This document shows, in pieces, positions 54,294 through 62,912 of a DNA stretch of 64,000 bases. The stretch covers positions 1 to 64,000 of the forward strand of contig CAJUMD010000005.1 of the NCBI GenBank assembly GCA_910587275.1, read 5' to 3'. Source of the stretch: an uncultured Kineothrix sp. GTDB lineage: Bacteria; Bacillota; Clostridia; Lachnospirales; Lachnospiraceae. Under the pieces are notes generated by a model. That model saw only the letters and a list, made by a program, of their open reading frames with translations, made no database searches and was not told where the DNA came from. Both the position numbers and the translations under genes were made by a program. Positions within the stretch are counted from its first letter, which is position 1. Each line of letters starts with the position of its first letter.

Positions 54294-55061
54294 ATGGAAG
54301 AAAAGAAGGAACGCCTAAATAAATATCTCGCCGCCTGCGGTATTTGTTCCAGAAGGGATGCGGACAGACTAATCGGAGAAGGACGTGTTACCGTGAACGG
54401 GATACCTGCAGCTATGGGGACGAAAGTAAGCGGCAGGGAGGAAATCGCCGTCAACGGGAAAGCGGTGGGGGGAAAAAATGAAAAAGTGGTGCTTGCCTAT
54501 TACAAACCGCCGGGCGTGGTCTGTACGGAAAGGGACAGGTATGCGGAGCGGAAAATCAGCGACGAATTGAAGTACCCTGTCCGGCTGACCTATGCGGGGC
54601 GGCTGGATAAGGATTCGGAAGGTCTCCTGATGATGACGAACGACGGGGCATTGATTGATTCCATGATGCGCGGGGCAAACCGTCACGAGAAGGAATATGT
54701 GGTAAAAGTGGATAAGGAAGTGACGGAGGACTTTATCCGGGGGATGGCGGACGGTGTTTATTTAAAGGAATTGGATATTACCACAAGGAAATGTGAAGTA
54801 AAGAAAAACGGGAAATTCACCTTCCGCATTATTTTAACCCAGGGGGTCAACCGGCAGATACGCCGGATGGTGGAACATTTCGGGTACCGTGTCAGGGCAT
54901 TAAAAAGGGTGCGTGTGATGAACATCAATTTGGTGAATTTAAAACCGGGGGAATACCGGATGGTGGAAGGGGAAGAATTAAGGCAGTTATACCGTCAGTC
55001 TGGAATGGGCAGTTTGGAAGGCGGAAGCGGGCAAGGCAGGACGGTTCAAAATAGGAAATAA
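54294..55061 (+). CDS. rluF: 23S rRNA pseudouridine synthase RluF-like
   Basis: A 255-residue RsuA/RluB/RluF-family pseudouridine synthase. It has an N-terminal S4 domain (ERLNKYLAACGICSRRDADR) and the catalytic Asp in AGRLDKDSEGLLMMTNDG (about 95-112). The middle and C-terminal sequence, including HEKEYVVKVDKEVTEDFIRG and GVNRQIRRMVEHFGYRVRAL, is closest to E. coli RluF as I recall it. RluF modifies U2604 of 23S rRNA, so that target is inferred. ATG 54294 follows CGGAGTGGAA. Confidence 0.9.
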   Translation: MEEKKERLNKYLAACGICSRRDADRLIGEGRVTVNGIPAAMGTKVSGREEIAVNGKAVGGKNEKVVLAYYKPPGVVCTERDRYAERKISDELKYPVRLTYAGRLDKDSEGLLMMTNDGALIDSMMRGANRHEKEYVVKVDKEVTEDFIRGMADGVYLKELDITTRKCEVKKNGKFTFRIILTQGVNRQIRRMVEHFGYRVRALKRVRVMNINLVNLKPGEYRMVEGEELRQLYRQSGMGSLEGGSGQGRTVQNRK

Positions 55062-55081
55062 AGGAAGCGGGAAAACGGGAA

Positions 55082-57076
55082 ATGGGAAATAAAAACAGTC
55101 AGGACGGGAAGATAGAGCGCATTAAGGAATTAACGGAACTGTTAAACCGTGCATCCAAGGCATATTATGCCGAGGACAGGGAAATCATGGGTAATTTCGA
55201 ATACGATAAACTATATGAAGAACTGGAAGCGCTGGAGAAAGCAACCGGGATGGTGCTGTCGGACAGCCCTACCGTAAAAGTAGGGTACGAGGCGGTGGAG
55301 GAACTGCCAAAGGAACGGCATGAGAGGGCAATGCTGTCCCTGGGAAAAACAAAGAGCAGAGAGGAATTGCAGGATTGGCTGCAGGACGAACCGGCACTTT
55401 TAAGCTGGAAACTGGACGGATTAACCATTGTCCTGACTTATTTTGAAGGAAAACTTGCAAAAGCGGTGACGAGGGGAAACGGGGAAGTAGGGGAAGTGGT
55501 GACAAACAATGCGAAAACGTTCCGCAACATTCCTCTTTCCATTCCCTATCAGGGGGAATTGGTTTTACGCGGGGAGGCGGTCATCACATATTCCGATTTT
55601 GGGAAAATCAATGCCGGAATCGAAGATGTGGAGACGCGTTATAAAAACCCAAGGAATCTTTGCAGCGGTTCGGTCCGGCAGTTGAACAACGCAATCACTG
55701 CAAACAGGAATGTAAAATTCTATGCTTTTTCGCTGGTAAAGGCGGAGGGTGTGGATTTCCACGATAAGAGGGAAGAACAGTTCCGTTTCCTGCAGGAGCA
55801 GGGATTTGAAACGGTGGAATACCGGAAGGTGGATAAGGATACGGTTATCGGCGCCGTAGAAGATTTTGAGCGCAGGGTGGAGCAGTATGACATTCCTTCC
55901 GACGGGCTGGTGCTTGTCTTTGACCGTATCTCCTATGGCCAGTCTTTGGGGGCAACGGCAAAGTTTCCAAGGGATTCCATCGCCTTTAAATGGGCGGACG
56001 AGGTACGGGAAACCGTGTTAAAGGAAATCGAGTGGAGTCCCAGCCGTACAGGACTCATTAACCCGGTGGCAATTTTTGAACCGGTGGAGTTGGAGGGGAC
56101 CACGGTCAGCCGTGCATCCGTGCATAACATCAGCATCCTAAAGGGGTTAAAGCTGGGAATCGGCGACCGGATTACGGTGTATAAGGCGAACATGATTATT
56201 CCCCAGATTGCGGAGAACCTGACGGAAAGCGGCAGCGTGGAAATCCCGGATACCTGTCCGGTATGCGGGGGCGCGACGGAGGTTCGCCAAGTGAATGAGG
56301 TACAGTCCCTGTACTGTACCAATCCCGCCTGTGAAGCAAAAAAAATTAAATCCTTTACGCTTTTTGTCAGCCGGGATGCCATGAATATCGACGGGCTGTC
56401 GGAAGCGACGCTGGAAAAATTTATTGCCAAAGGTTACATCCGCGAGTATGCGGATATGTTCCATTTGGAGCGTTACAAGGATGAAATTACACAGATGGAG
56501 GGTTTCGGCGAAAAATCCTATACGAATCTGGTAAACAGTATTGAAGCGGCGCGGTCCACTACCCTCCCGCGGTTGGTTTACGGTCTTGGCATTGAAAACA
56601 TCGGGCTTGCCAACGCGAAAATGATATGCCGGCATTTCCGCAATGATTTGCCGGCGATGATGGCGGCGGACGTGGAGGAACTGGGGCTGATTGATGGTGT
56701 GGGGGAAGTGATTGCCACCGGGTTTTGCGAGTATTTTAAGGACGGGGGGAACCGCGAACGGCTGCAGAATCTTCTGGCGGAGGTTACGGTGGAACAGGAA
56801 GACTTTGCGGAAGCCGGCGGAAGTCTGTCGGGTATGTCGTTTGTGGTGACGGGAAGCCTGAACCATTTTGCCAGCCGGAAAGAATTGAAGGATGCTATTG
56901 AAAGAAAAGGCGGAAAGGTGACAGGCAGCGTGACTTCCAAAACAGTCTGTCTGATTAACAACGACAGCGCATCTGCTTCCTCAAAGAATAAAAAAGCGAA
57001 GGAACTGGAGGTTCCGATTCTGACCGAGGAACAGTTTATGGAACAGTACTTAGGAGGAGAAAACGATGCCGATTAA
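55082..57076 (+). CDS. ligA: NAD-dependent DNA ligase
   Basis: Seals DNA nicks using NAD. It is 664 residues, with the adenylation domain carrying the catalytic Lys in [14 protein letters not shown] (about 107-120) and an OB-fold. A Cys4 zinc finger (CPVCG...YCTNPAC, about 400-425), helix-hairpin-helix repeats and a C-terminal BRCT domain (about 578-655, [20 protein letters not shown]) follow. It lies 21 bases after rluF, and its end overlaps metA by 11 bases. Confidence 0.96.
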   Translation: MGNKNSQDGKIERIKELTELLNRASKAYYAEDREIMGNFEYDKLYEELEALEKATGMVLSDSPTVKVGYEAVEELPKERHERAMLSLGKTKSREELQDWLQDEPALLSWKLDGLTIVLTYFEGKLAKAVTRGNGEVGEVVTNNAKTFRNIPLSIPYQGELVLRGEAVITYSDFGKINAGIEDVETRYKNPRNLCSGSVRQLNNAITANRNVKFYAFSLVKAEGVDFHDKREEQFRFLQEQGFETVEYRKVDKDTVIGAVEDFERRVEQYDIPSDGLVLVFDRISYGQSLGATAKFPRDSIAFKWADEVRETVLKEIEWSPSRTGLINPVAIFEPVELEGTTVSRASVHNISILKGLKLGIGDRITVYKANMIIPQIAENLTESGSVEIPDTCPVCGGATEVRQVNEVQSLYCTNPACEAKKIKSFTLFVSRDAMNIDGLSEATLEKFIAKGYIREYADMFHLERYKDEITQMEGFGEKSYTNLVNSIEAARSTTLPRLVYGLGIENIGLANAKMICRHFRNDLPAMMAADVEELGLIDGVGEVIATGFCEYFKDGGNRERLQNLLAEVTVEQEDFAEAGGSLSGMSFVVTGSLNHFASRKELKDAIERKGGKVTGSVTSKTVCLINNDSASASSKNKKAKELEVPILTEEQFMEQYLGGENDAD

Positions 57077-57974
57077 AACACAGAACGATTTACCTGCGAA
57101 AAGTATACTGGAAAATGAAAATATATTCGTCATGGATGAAAACCGTGCACTCCACCAGGATATCCGCCCTCTGCAGATATGCATCCTGAACCTGATGCCC
57201 GTGAAGCAGGATACGGAGCTGCAGCTTCTGCGGGCGATGTCCAACACGCCGCTGCAGGTGGACGTGACGTTCATGAAGATGAACAGCCACCGTTCCCTGA
57301 ATACATCCATGAACCATTTGAATAAATTTTACAATACGTTTGACGAGTTAAAGGGCAGGAAGTATGACGGACTGATGATTACCGGCGCGCCGGTGGAGCA
57401 GATTCCTTTTGAGGAAGTGGATTATTGGGAGGAACTTTGTGAAATCATGAAATGGTCCAAACAGAACGTAACGTCCACCCTTCACATCTGCTGGGGGGCG
57501 CAGGCGGGACTGTATTACCATTTCGGACTGGATAAAGTACTTTTACCGAAGAAAGTTTTTGGCGTGTACGAGCATCGGGTGATGAACCGGAAGATACCGT
57601 TGGTCAGGGGATTCGACGATGATTTTCTGATTCCCCACAGCCGTCATACTGCCGTTTTGCCGCATGACATCCACGGATGCAAGGAACTTACGGTATTGGC
57701 GGAGTCCGAGGAGGCAGGCGTGCTGTTATGCATGGCGGGAGAGGGCAGGCAGATTTTTGTCATGGGGCATCCCGAATATGACCGGATGACGCTGCACAAC
57801 GAGTATGTGCGGGATAAGGAAAAGGGACTGGATATTGAGGTGCCGAAAAACTATTATCCTGGCGATGACCCGACCCGGCGCCCGAAGCTCCAGTGGCGTT
57901 CCCATAGCAATAACCTGTATACGAACTGGCTGAATTACTATGTGTACCAGACGACGGACTATGAGCTCGGGTAA
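57066..57974 (+). CDS. metA: Homoserine O-acetyltransferase (MetA family)
   Basis: Acylates homoserine in methionine synthesis. The 302-residue product has the catalytic Cys in [19 protein letters not shown] (about 136-154), YEHRV (about 172), [14 protein letters not shown] and [10 protein letters not shown]. Residue 111 is Glu (TGAPVEQ). In this family Glu at 111 is known to favour acetyl-CoA and Gly to favour succinyl-CoA, so the enzyme is called an acetyltransferase. The start follows TTAGGAGGAGAAAACG inside the ligA 3' end. Confidence 0.94.
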   Translation: MPIKTQNDLPAKSILENENIFVMDENRALHQDIRPLQICILNLMPVKQDTELQLLRAMSNTPLQVDVTFMKMNSHRSLNTSMNHLNKFYNTFDELKGRKYDGLMITGAPVEQIPFEEVDYWEELCEIMKWSKQNVTSTLHICWGAQAGLYYHFGLDKVLLPKKVFGVYEHRVMNRKIPLVRGFDDDFLIPHSRHTAVLPHDIHGCKELTVLAESEEAGVLLCMAGEGRQIFVMGHPEYDRMTLHNEYVRDKEKGLDIEVPKNYYPGDDPTRRPKLQWRSHSNNLYTNWLNYYVYQTTDYELG

Positions 57975-58014
57975 AAGAAAGGAATCCGTGTAAACAGGTG
58001 TTTACACGGATTCC
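57970..58014 (-). terminator. Terminator of the XRE/S24 gene
   Basis: A perfect 15-bp stem (57981-57995 with 58000-58014) and 4-base loop. On the minus strand it is followed by TTTCTTTT, so it ends the minus-strand regulator gene. On the plus strand, after metA, no T run follows. Confidence 0.7.
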
Positions 58015-58063
58015 CGTAAATGTTTCCCGTATGATGCCGAAAGGAAGCCGCAATCGTCATTGC

Positions 58064-58795
58064 TCACTGCTTCATCTTACACAACACATATCCCACCTTT
58101 ATCCACCGTTTCATTTCCTGCGGGTTACTGTTGTTGACGAAGAAGGGCTGTCCGAAACCGTTAATCGGTTCCAGCACGCAGGGTTCCGCCTGGTGGAATT
58201 TGCGGATATAGGCGCATCCGTCGTCCTTGTTGATGAAAATTCCCGTATCCCCGTCGCGGATGGGGTTTTGCGAAACCAGGATGATATCCCCTTTGTTGTA
58301 TGCCGGATGCAGGTGGCTGGAAGTAATCTTGATGCCGAAATGCAGGTCGCTGCCGAACCTTTTGCGGTAAACTGCGGCGTTGACTTTGATGATATTGGCG
58401 GAATCGTAAATCATTCCGTCCTGCATATTCCCCGTAGGGACGACAACGGAAATATAATCATCGGGGGTATCCTGCTGTACCAGGAATTCGTATTCAATGT
58501 CAATGACGGCAGAAACAAAACGGAGCTGACTTTCGGTCAGGTATTTCATTTTGAAGACCGTTTCCGCCGCCTGTACGGGATGTTCAATAAGTTCAAAAAG
58601 CCATTTTCCGCAAAGCTGGTACATGAGGAGGACGGTATAGGAATCAATTCTGGTGGTTTCGCCCGAAATCATTTTTTTGTATCCGGAAAGGGACATTTCC
58701 AGTTTTTTGGCCATTTCTGCCTGTGTAAAGCCGAGACGCATCCTTTCGCGTTCCACGTTTAAAGAAAAATTTTTTGCTAATTCCTGTTTTGTCAA
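58064..58795 (-). CDS. XRE-family regulator with S24-like C-terminal domain
   Basis: A 243-residue protein. The N-terminal helix-turn-helix (RERMRLGFTQAEMAKKLEMS, about 16-35) is followed by a C-terminal LexA/S24-like domain (about 140-235) with FGIKITSSHLHPAYNKGDII. A serine is present near the usual position, but the lysine-bearing strand reads YIRKFHQ, so the Ser-Lys dyad may be incomplete, and no Ala-Gly cleavage site is evident. It may therefore be a ligand-controlled rather than self-cleaving repressor (inference). I place the start at TTG 58795 after GAGGTGGTC. GTG 58804 is an alternative. Confidence 0.78.
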   Translation of the reverse strand: MTKQELAKNFSLNVERERMRLGFTQAEMAKKLEMSLSGYKKMISGETTRIDSYTVLLMYQLCGKWLFELIEHPVQAAETVFKMKYLTESQLRFVSAVIDIEYEFLVQQDTPDDYISVVVPTGNMQDGMIYDSANIIKVNAAVYRKRFGSDLHFGIKITSSHLHPAYNKGDIILVSQNPIRDGDTGIFINKDDGCAYIRKFHQAEPCVLEPINGFGQPFFVNNSNPQEMKRWIKVGYVLCKMKQ

Positions 58796-59426
58796 TCTGA
58801 CCACCTCACTTGTTGGCTACTTTCAGGTACTTTTCCATTCCCCCTTTTTTTTATCCCATGTAGTATCTGTACCGCAAAGTGTGAATCAGATATTGTATAA
58901 TAAATTTGAGGGTTAGAAGAAGTACTTGGAAGAAAGCATGGTATAAATACTTAAGGTTAAGAATATTATAGAATAAATCACGGAATTTTACAATAATTTT
59001 GTGAAGGATGAAGGAACAGAGTTTGCCGTACGTTCTTGTTCACGCCCAAGCCGGCTTCGAGGTGTTTTCATTCCGGAAGATGCAGCGTGTGCATCGCGAA
59101 GCGTGTTACGGGATACGGCAGCGAACGAATCAAAGAATATGTAGTATGCCGCAGGACAATTATCCATGGTATGTGCACCGGTTGGCACATCTGAGGGGAT
59201 GTATTTAATAATAACAGGAAAGTTTTTGAACATAAGCATGCGGCCGGGGCTGCCGTGGGATAGATGTGTTGCGTCATTACATAACATATTATGCTAAAAC
59301 ATATTGTCAAATTCAGAGGAAAGTGTGTAATCTGCATTAGGGGTAATGCGGAGGGCATGCTTTTTTCTTGTTTCATACATACGTCTGCCGGAAGGAAAAA
59401 GGACGGCGTAAAATATTTTTAATTCA

Positions 59427-59478
59427 TTGAAGATTATTTTTGAAGATTTTTCTTGAAGATTATTCTTGAAGATTTTTC
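59427..59478 (+). repeat. Four tandem 13-bp repeats before the ECF sigma gene
   Basis: Four head-to-tail copies: TTGAAGATTATTT (59427), TTGAAGATTTTTC (59440), TTGAAGATTATTC (59453) and TTGAAGATTTTTC (59466-59478). They end 14 bases before a TATAAT at 59493-59498 that precedes the sigma gene, so they could be binding sites for a regulator or repeated -35-like elements. Confidence 0.85.
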
Positions 59479-59492
59479 TTTACGGCACTCGT

Positions 59493-59498
59493 TATAAT
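59493..59498 (+). promoter_or_regulatory. Probable -10 box of the ECF sigma operon
   Basis: TATAAT at 59493-59498, 42 bases before the sigma gene start, in CGTTATAATAAG. No good -35 at 17 bases is present. GAAGAT of the fourth repeat with CGTT at 59490-59493 would also fit a loose ECF-type promoter, which would make the operon self-activating. Both readings are inference. Confidence 0.4.
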
Positions 59499-59539
59499 AA
59501 GTGTAGGAAGAAAAAGAAAGGGGTGAGGGTGTTTATCAT

Positions 59540-60073
59540 ATGAGTGCGGTACAGGATGGGAGCAGGACAAAAGAAGAACGGTTGTCAGCGATGATTGACA
59601 CCTATCAGGGCCTTATCTTTTCGGTATGCTACAAAGTGGTGGGCGATTATTTTGCCGCGGAAGACCTGACACAGGAAACTTTTTTATCCGCTTTTAAAAA
59701 TCTGGATACCTTCGAAGGAACGAATGAAAAAGCATGGCTGTGTCGGATTGCCACCAATAAGGGCATCGATTACCTGCGCGGCTCCGGCAGGCGGGCGGTA
59801 CCCACGGAGGATGTGTTTTTTGAGCAGCAGACGGAAAAACGCGGTTCACCGGAGGAAATCTGTCTGGAGGAGGAAGTAAGGGAGCGGCTGTTAAGCTACT
59901 GCGGCAGACTGCGGCCGCCTTATAATGAGATTGCAAAAGCCGTTTACTATGAGGAGAAGAAAGCGGATGAAATTGCAAGGGAGCGCGGGGAAAACGTTAA
60001 AACCGTGCAGACACAGATTTACAGGGCAAGGGACATGCTGAGGAAGCTGTATGGAAAGGAGAGGAGCGCATGA
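59540..60073 (+). CDS. ECF-type RNA polymerase sigma factor
   Basis: A 177-residue group IV sigma factor. Region 2 (about 20-85) has VVGDYFAAEDLTQETFLSAF and AWLCRIATNKGIDYLRG. Region 4 (about 115-170) has YNEIAKAVYYEEKKADEIAR and VKTVQTQIYRARDMLRKLYG. The start follows AGGGGTGAGGGT. The four genes from here to 61557 overlap at every junction, which points to one operon. The neighbouring membrane proteins suggest that it responds to an envelope signal. Confidence 0.92.
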   Translation: MSAVQDGSRTKEERLSAMIDTYQGLIFSVCYKVVGDYFAAEDLTQETFLSAFKNLDTFEGTNEKAWLCRIATNKGIDYLRGSGRRAVPTEDVFFEQQTEKRGSPEEICLEEEVRERLLSYCGRLRPPYNEIAKAVYYEEKKADEIARERGENVKTVQTQIYRARDMLRKLYGKERSA

Positions 60074-60600
60074 GGGAAGAAGGACGCGGGAACGGAACAT
60101 ACCGTTACCTGACGGATGACGAACTGGAAGCGTTGATTGCGGAAGTGGAAGACCATGGAATGCTTGCTCCACCGGCGTATTTGAAGGACCTGATTATGGA
60201 AGAAGCGGCAAAGCCCGTAAAGTCCGCAGCACCTGCAGGAAATATAAGGAAAAAGAAAATTGACCAAAAGGCGGCAAAGATACAGCTTGCAGTTTACAGC
60301 CTGAAAATTGTGGGCGCGGCGGCAGCCGCAATATACTGCCTGACCATGGTTCCCATGGACGTGGGAAGGAATACGGGGGATGCGGGAAACCGGAAAATGG
60401 AAAAGGAAATAGAGGAAGACGTGGCACGTTACAGGGAAGAAAGCGAACGGATTCTTAAGGAACCGGTGGTGCAGGAGGACAGCATCGGCAGCTTTTTCGG
60501 GAATGTGTTTGGCATGTTCGGGAACGGAAGGGAGGAAGATGCGTCTTCTTTATGGACTGGTATTACGGAATGGTTTGGAAACGGAGGAGTGGAAGAATGA
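60070..60600 (+). CDS. Probable membrane anti-sigma factor
   Basis: A 176-residue protein overlapping the sigma gene by 4 bases. It has a soluble N-terminal part (YRYLTDDELEALIAEVEDHG), one membrane helix (LKIVGAAAAAIYCLTMV, about 77-93), and an outside region with an acidic helix and Gly/Phe-rich end (SFFGNVFGMFGNG). It lacks the zinc-binding His-Cys motif of ZAS anti-sigma factors. The anti-sigma role is inferred from position, topology and coupling to the sigma gene. Confidence 0.62.
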   Translation: MREEGRGNGTYRYLTDDELEALIAEVEDHGMLAPPAYLKDLIMEEAAKPVKSAAPAGNIRKKKIDQKAAKIQLAVYSLKIVGAAAAAIYCLTMVPMDVGRNTGDAGNRKMEKEIEEDVARYREESERILKEPVVQEDSIGSFFGNVFGMFGNGREEDASSLWTGITEWFGNGGVEE

Positions 60601-61202
60601 ATAGGATGACAAGGAAAAAGAAAAGTGGTTTTTTAACGTTTTGCTTCTCGTTCCTGCCCGGTGCGGGAGAGATGTATTTGGGATTCATGAAGATGGGAGC
60701 CAGTCTGATGGGAATGTTTTTTGCCCTGATTGGCGTGGCGTATGCCCTGAATCTGCCTGTTTTGTTTTTTGGCATAATCGTGGAATGGTTTTACAGCTTT
60801 TTCCACGTGCACAATCTGGCGGGATTGACGGACGAGGAATTTCTTTCCATAGAAGACGGGTTTCTGTTCCGCCTGGATGCTTTTTTCGGTACGGACGGGA
60901 AAGCGGTGGAAAAATACCGGAAAACCATTGCCGTCGTTTTGGTGGTGGTCGGTGTCCTGCTTTTATGGAACGGTGTAAAGGATGCCTTTTATATTTACCT
61001 GCCGGAAGCGGTATGGCGCTTTATTCTCCGCATGGAACGCACCGTTCCGAAAATCGTGACGGGAATCGTAATCATTGCCGGAGGCTGTTACATGATCCGG
61101 GGAAAACGTGAGGAATTGAAAGAGGTCATCGTGGACGTGGAAAGTACGGTACAGGATGTGCCATCGGAAAGGAGCGGTTATGGAGCAGGGGAAAATCATT
61201 AG
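60597..61202 (+). CDS. Polytopic membrane protein of the ECF operon
   Basis: A protein of about 201 residues with four predicted membrane helices, beginning MNRMTRKKKSGFLTFCFSFL. The first part (PGAGEMYLGFMKMGASLMGM) looks like a TM2-type domain with its Gly and Tyr pattern, and later helices include IAVVLVVVGVLLLWNG. A charged tail follows. Function is unknown. ATG 60597 overlaps the upstream stop (ATGA) and follows ACGGAGGAGTGG. Confidence 0.7.
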   Translation: MNRMTRKKKSGFLTFCFSFLPGAGEMYLGFMKMGASLMGMFFALIGVAYALNLPVLFFGIIVEWFYSFFHVHNLAGLTDEEFLSIEDGFLFRLDAFFGTDGKAVEKYRKTIAVVLVVVGVLLLWNGVKDAFYIYLPEAVWRFILRMERTVPKIVTGIVIIAGGCYMIRGKREELKEVIVDVESTVQDVPSERSGYGAGENH

Positions 61203-61557
61203 GGTCCACAGGGTTGGGACGGTGACGTTCGGGTGTATTTTAATATTGTTCGGCATATTGTTCCTTGCACATATTTTCGTGCCGTGGCTGCATTATGAAT
61301 ACGTTTTGCGGCTTTGGCCGCTGGTATTCATCTTCCTCGGCGTGGAGGTACTGGTGGGAAACCACCGGGTATCAAAAATGAAAGCGGACGCGGCACAATG
61401 GAAAGCGGAAGGGGCCGACGGGGAAGGAGGAGGCGGAATCCGGTTTGTTTATGACAAAACGGCAATTTTCCTGACCATGTGCCTGCTGTTTTTTGCCATG
61501 GTGATGGCGGCGGTGGACTTGTGCGTGCGGTGCGAAGGGGGATATTTTTGGTTTTAG
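61180..61557 (+). CDS. Small membrane protein of the ECF operon
   Basis: A 125-residue protein with three hydrophobic helices (about 12-30, 35-52 and 92-112). The N-terminal pair (TVTFGCILILFGILFLAHIF and LRLWPLVFIFLGVEVLVGNH) resembles the LiaF/DUF5668-type membrane region found in envelope-stress proteins, by general pattern only. ATG 61180 follows AAAGGAGCGGTT and overlaps the upstream gene. It is the last gene of the operon. Confidence 0.68.
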   Translation: MEQGKIIRVHRVGTVTFGCILILFGILFLAHIFVPWLHYEYVLRLWPLVFIFLGVEVLVGNHRVSKMKADAAQWKAEGADGEGGGGIRFVYDKTAIFLTMCLLFFAMVMAAVDLCVRCEGGYFWF

Positions 61558-61633
61558 AGCGTGTTTGAAAATTGTTTGGGAGCATATGGCGGGGAAGGAT
61601 GCGGGGGACAGGCACATCTTTTCCGTCCAACCG

Positions 61634-61639
61634 TATAAT
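61634..61639 (+). promoter_or_regulatory. Possible -10 box before the solute-binding gene
   Basis: TATAAT at 61634-61639, 27 bases before the start. The -35 region 17 bases upstream (GGCACA) is poor. Confidence 0.4.
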
Positions 61640-61665
61640 AAACCATCATTATGGATGGAGGTATT

Positions 61666-62715
61666 ATGAAAAATATGCGGAAAAACAATACTTACCGGAT
61701 GTCCAAAAGAGTCCTCGCTTTTGGACTGTGCCTGCTCTTTCTTTGCGCCTGCCTGACCGGCTGCAAAACATCCGGAGACAAAGCGGCAAAAAATTCCGGC
61801 GGAAAAACGGAAGTCACCCTGAATGAAGTGGCGCATTCCATTTTTTACGCGCCCATGTATGTTGCCATCGAAGAAGGCTATTTTGAGGAAGAAGGCATTG
61901 ACCTGACCCTGGTTACCGGCTTTGGGGCGGACAAAACCATGACGGCAGTCCTTACCGGTGAGGCGGATATCGGTTTCATGGGAAGTGAAAGCACGATTTA
62001 TACCTACGTAGGCGGTACGCAGGATTATGCGGTGAATTTCGCCCAACTGACCCAGCGCGCCGGTAATTTCCTCGTGGCAAGGGAACCGTTGGATGATTTT
62101 TCCTGGGATATGTTAAAGGGGAAAGAGGTGCTGGGAGGGCGCGCCGGCGGCATGCCGGAAATGGTGTTTGAATTTATTTTAAAGAAAAACAACATTGACC
62201 CAAAAACCGACCTTACCATCGACCAAAGCATTGATTTCGGCTCCACCGCTGCGGCATTTTCCGGCGGACAGGGGGATTTTACCGTGGAATTTGAACCCCA
62301 TGCCACTTCGCTGGAAGCCAAAGGGGACGGGTATGTGGTGGCTTCCCTGGGGGAAGATTCCGGTTATGTGCCTTATACCGCATTCAGCGCGAAGAAAAGT
62401 TTTATCGATGCGAACCCGGAACTCATCCAGTCTTTCACCAATGCGCTGCAAAAAGGTATGGACTATGTGCAGGACCATACGCCCGAAGAAATCGCCAAGG
62501 CCATAGCGCCGCAGTTTGAGGAAACGGATTTGGAAACCATTACCGCTATTGTAACGCGTTACCATGCACAGGATACCTGGAAAGATAATCTGGTTTTTGG
62601 GGAAGATGCCTTCACCCTTTTACAGAATATTTTGGAAGAATCCGGTGAGCTTTCCGAACGGGTTCCCTATGAAACCCTTGTCACTACAAAATTTGCGGAA
62701 AATGCAGCGAAATAA
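61666..62715 (+). CDS. Orphan SsuA/ThiY-like solute-binding lipoprotein
   Basis: A 349-residue lipoprotein. Its signal peptide ends in the lipobox CLTGCK. The binding domain (about 40-340) is of the NMT1/THI5/SsuA type, with HSIFYAPMYVAIEEGYFEEE and TAVLTGEADIGFMGSESTIY. Relatives bind aliphatic sulfonates, taurine, nitrate or pyrimidine precursors of thiamine, and the ligand here cannot be told. ATG 61666 follows GGAGGTATT. No permease or ATPase gene adjoins it within the window. Confidence 0.85.
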   Translation: MKNMRKNNTYRMSKRVLAFGLCLLFLCACLTGCKTSGDKAAKNSGGKTEVTLNEVAHSIFYAPMYVAIEEGYFEEEGIDLTLVTGFGADKTMTAVLTGEADIGFMGSESTIYTYVGGTQDYAVNFAQLTQRAGNFLVAREPLDDFSWDMLKGKEVLGGRAGGMPEMVFEFILKKNNIDPKTDLTIDQSIDFGSTAAAFSGGQGDFTVEFEPHATSLEAKGDGYVVASLGEDSGYVPYTAFSAKKSFIDANPELIQSFTNALQKGMDYVQDHTPEEIAKAIAPQFEETDLETITAIVTRYHAQDTWKDNLVFGEDAFTLLQNILEESGELSERVPYETLVTTKFAENAAK

Positions 62716-62751
62716 TTATTTTGCCCGTCACCGGGAAATACGGATAAACGA

Positions 62752-62796
62752 AAACAGGGATTCCGCCAGGATAATATGCCGGCGCAGTCCCTGTTT
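62752..62796 (+). terminator. Possible terminator after the solute-binding gene
   Basis: AAACAGGGA (62752-62760) pairs perfectly with TCCCTGTTT (62788-62796), with a large loop. Only TTT-C-T follows, so termination strength is uncertain. It does mark the boundary before the next promoter. Confidence 0.5.
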
Positions 62797-62800
62797 CTAC

Positions 62801-62829
62801 TGGACAAGAAATGACAAAATAGTTATAAT
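62801..62829 (+). promoter_or_regulatory. Promoter of the SPFH gene
   Basis: TGGACA (62801-62806), 17 bases, TATAAT (62824-62829), 83 bases before ATG 62913. Confidence 0.7.
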
Positions 62830-62912
62830 GTGTAAGGATATACATAAACATAAAAAGAAGCAGAAAACGCACAGTGCCGTGAACGCGCGGTGCGGACGGA
62901 GGGCGGCGGAAC

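Larger units (their letters stand above)
58796..59539. other. Long intergenic region with tandem repeats
   Basis: About 740 bases without a gene I can support. A 66-codon plus-strand frame at 59008 and minus-strand frames of about 100 codons lack convincing ribosome binding sites and resemble no family. CTGCATTA-GGGG-TAATGCGG at about 59332-59351 can form a stem, and TTTTTT follows at 59362-59367. The 13-bp repeats at 59427-59478 and the sigma gene promoter lie at the right end. Relics of a decayed gene cannot be excluded. Confidence 0.4.

Noticed and set aside
59008..59376. Small frames on both strands in the 58.8-59.5 kb gap
   Set aside because: Poor ribosome binding sites, odd composition and no recognised similarity. 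Reported as a gene-free stretch instead.
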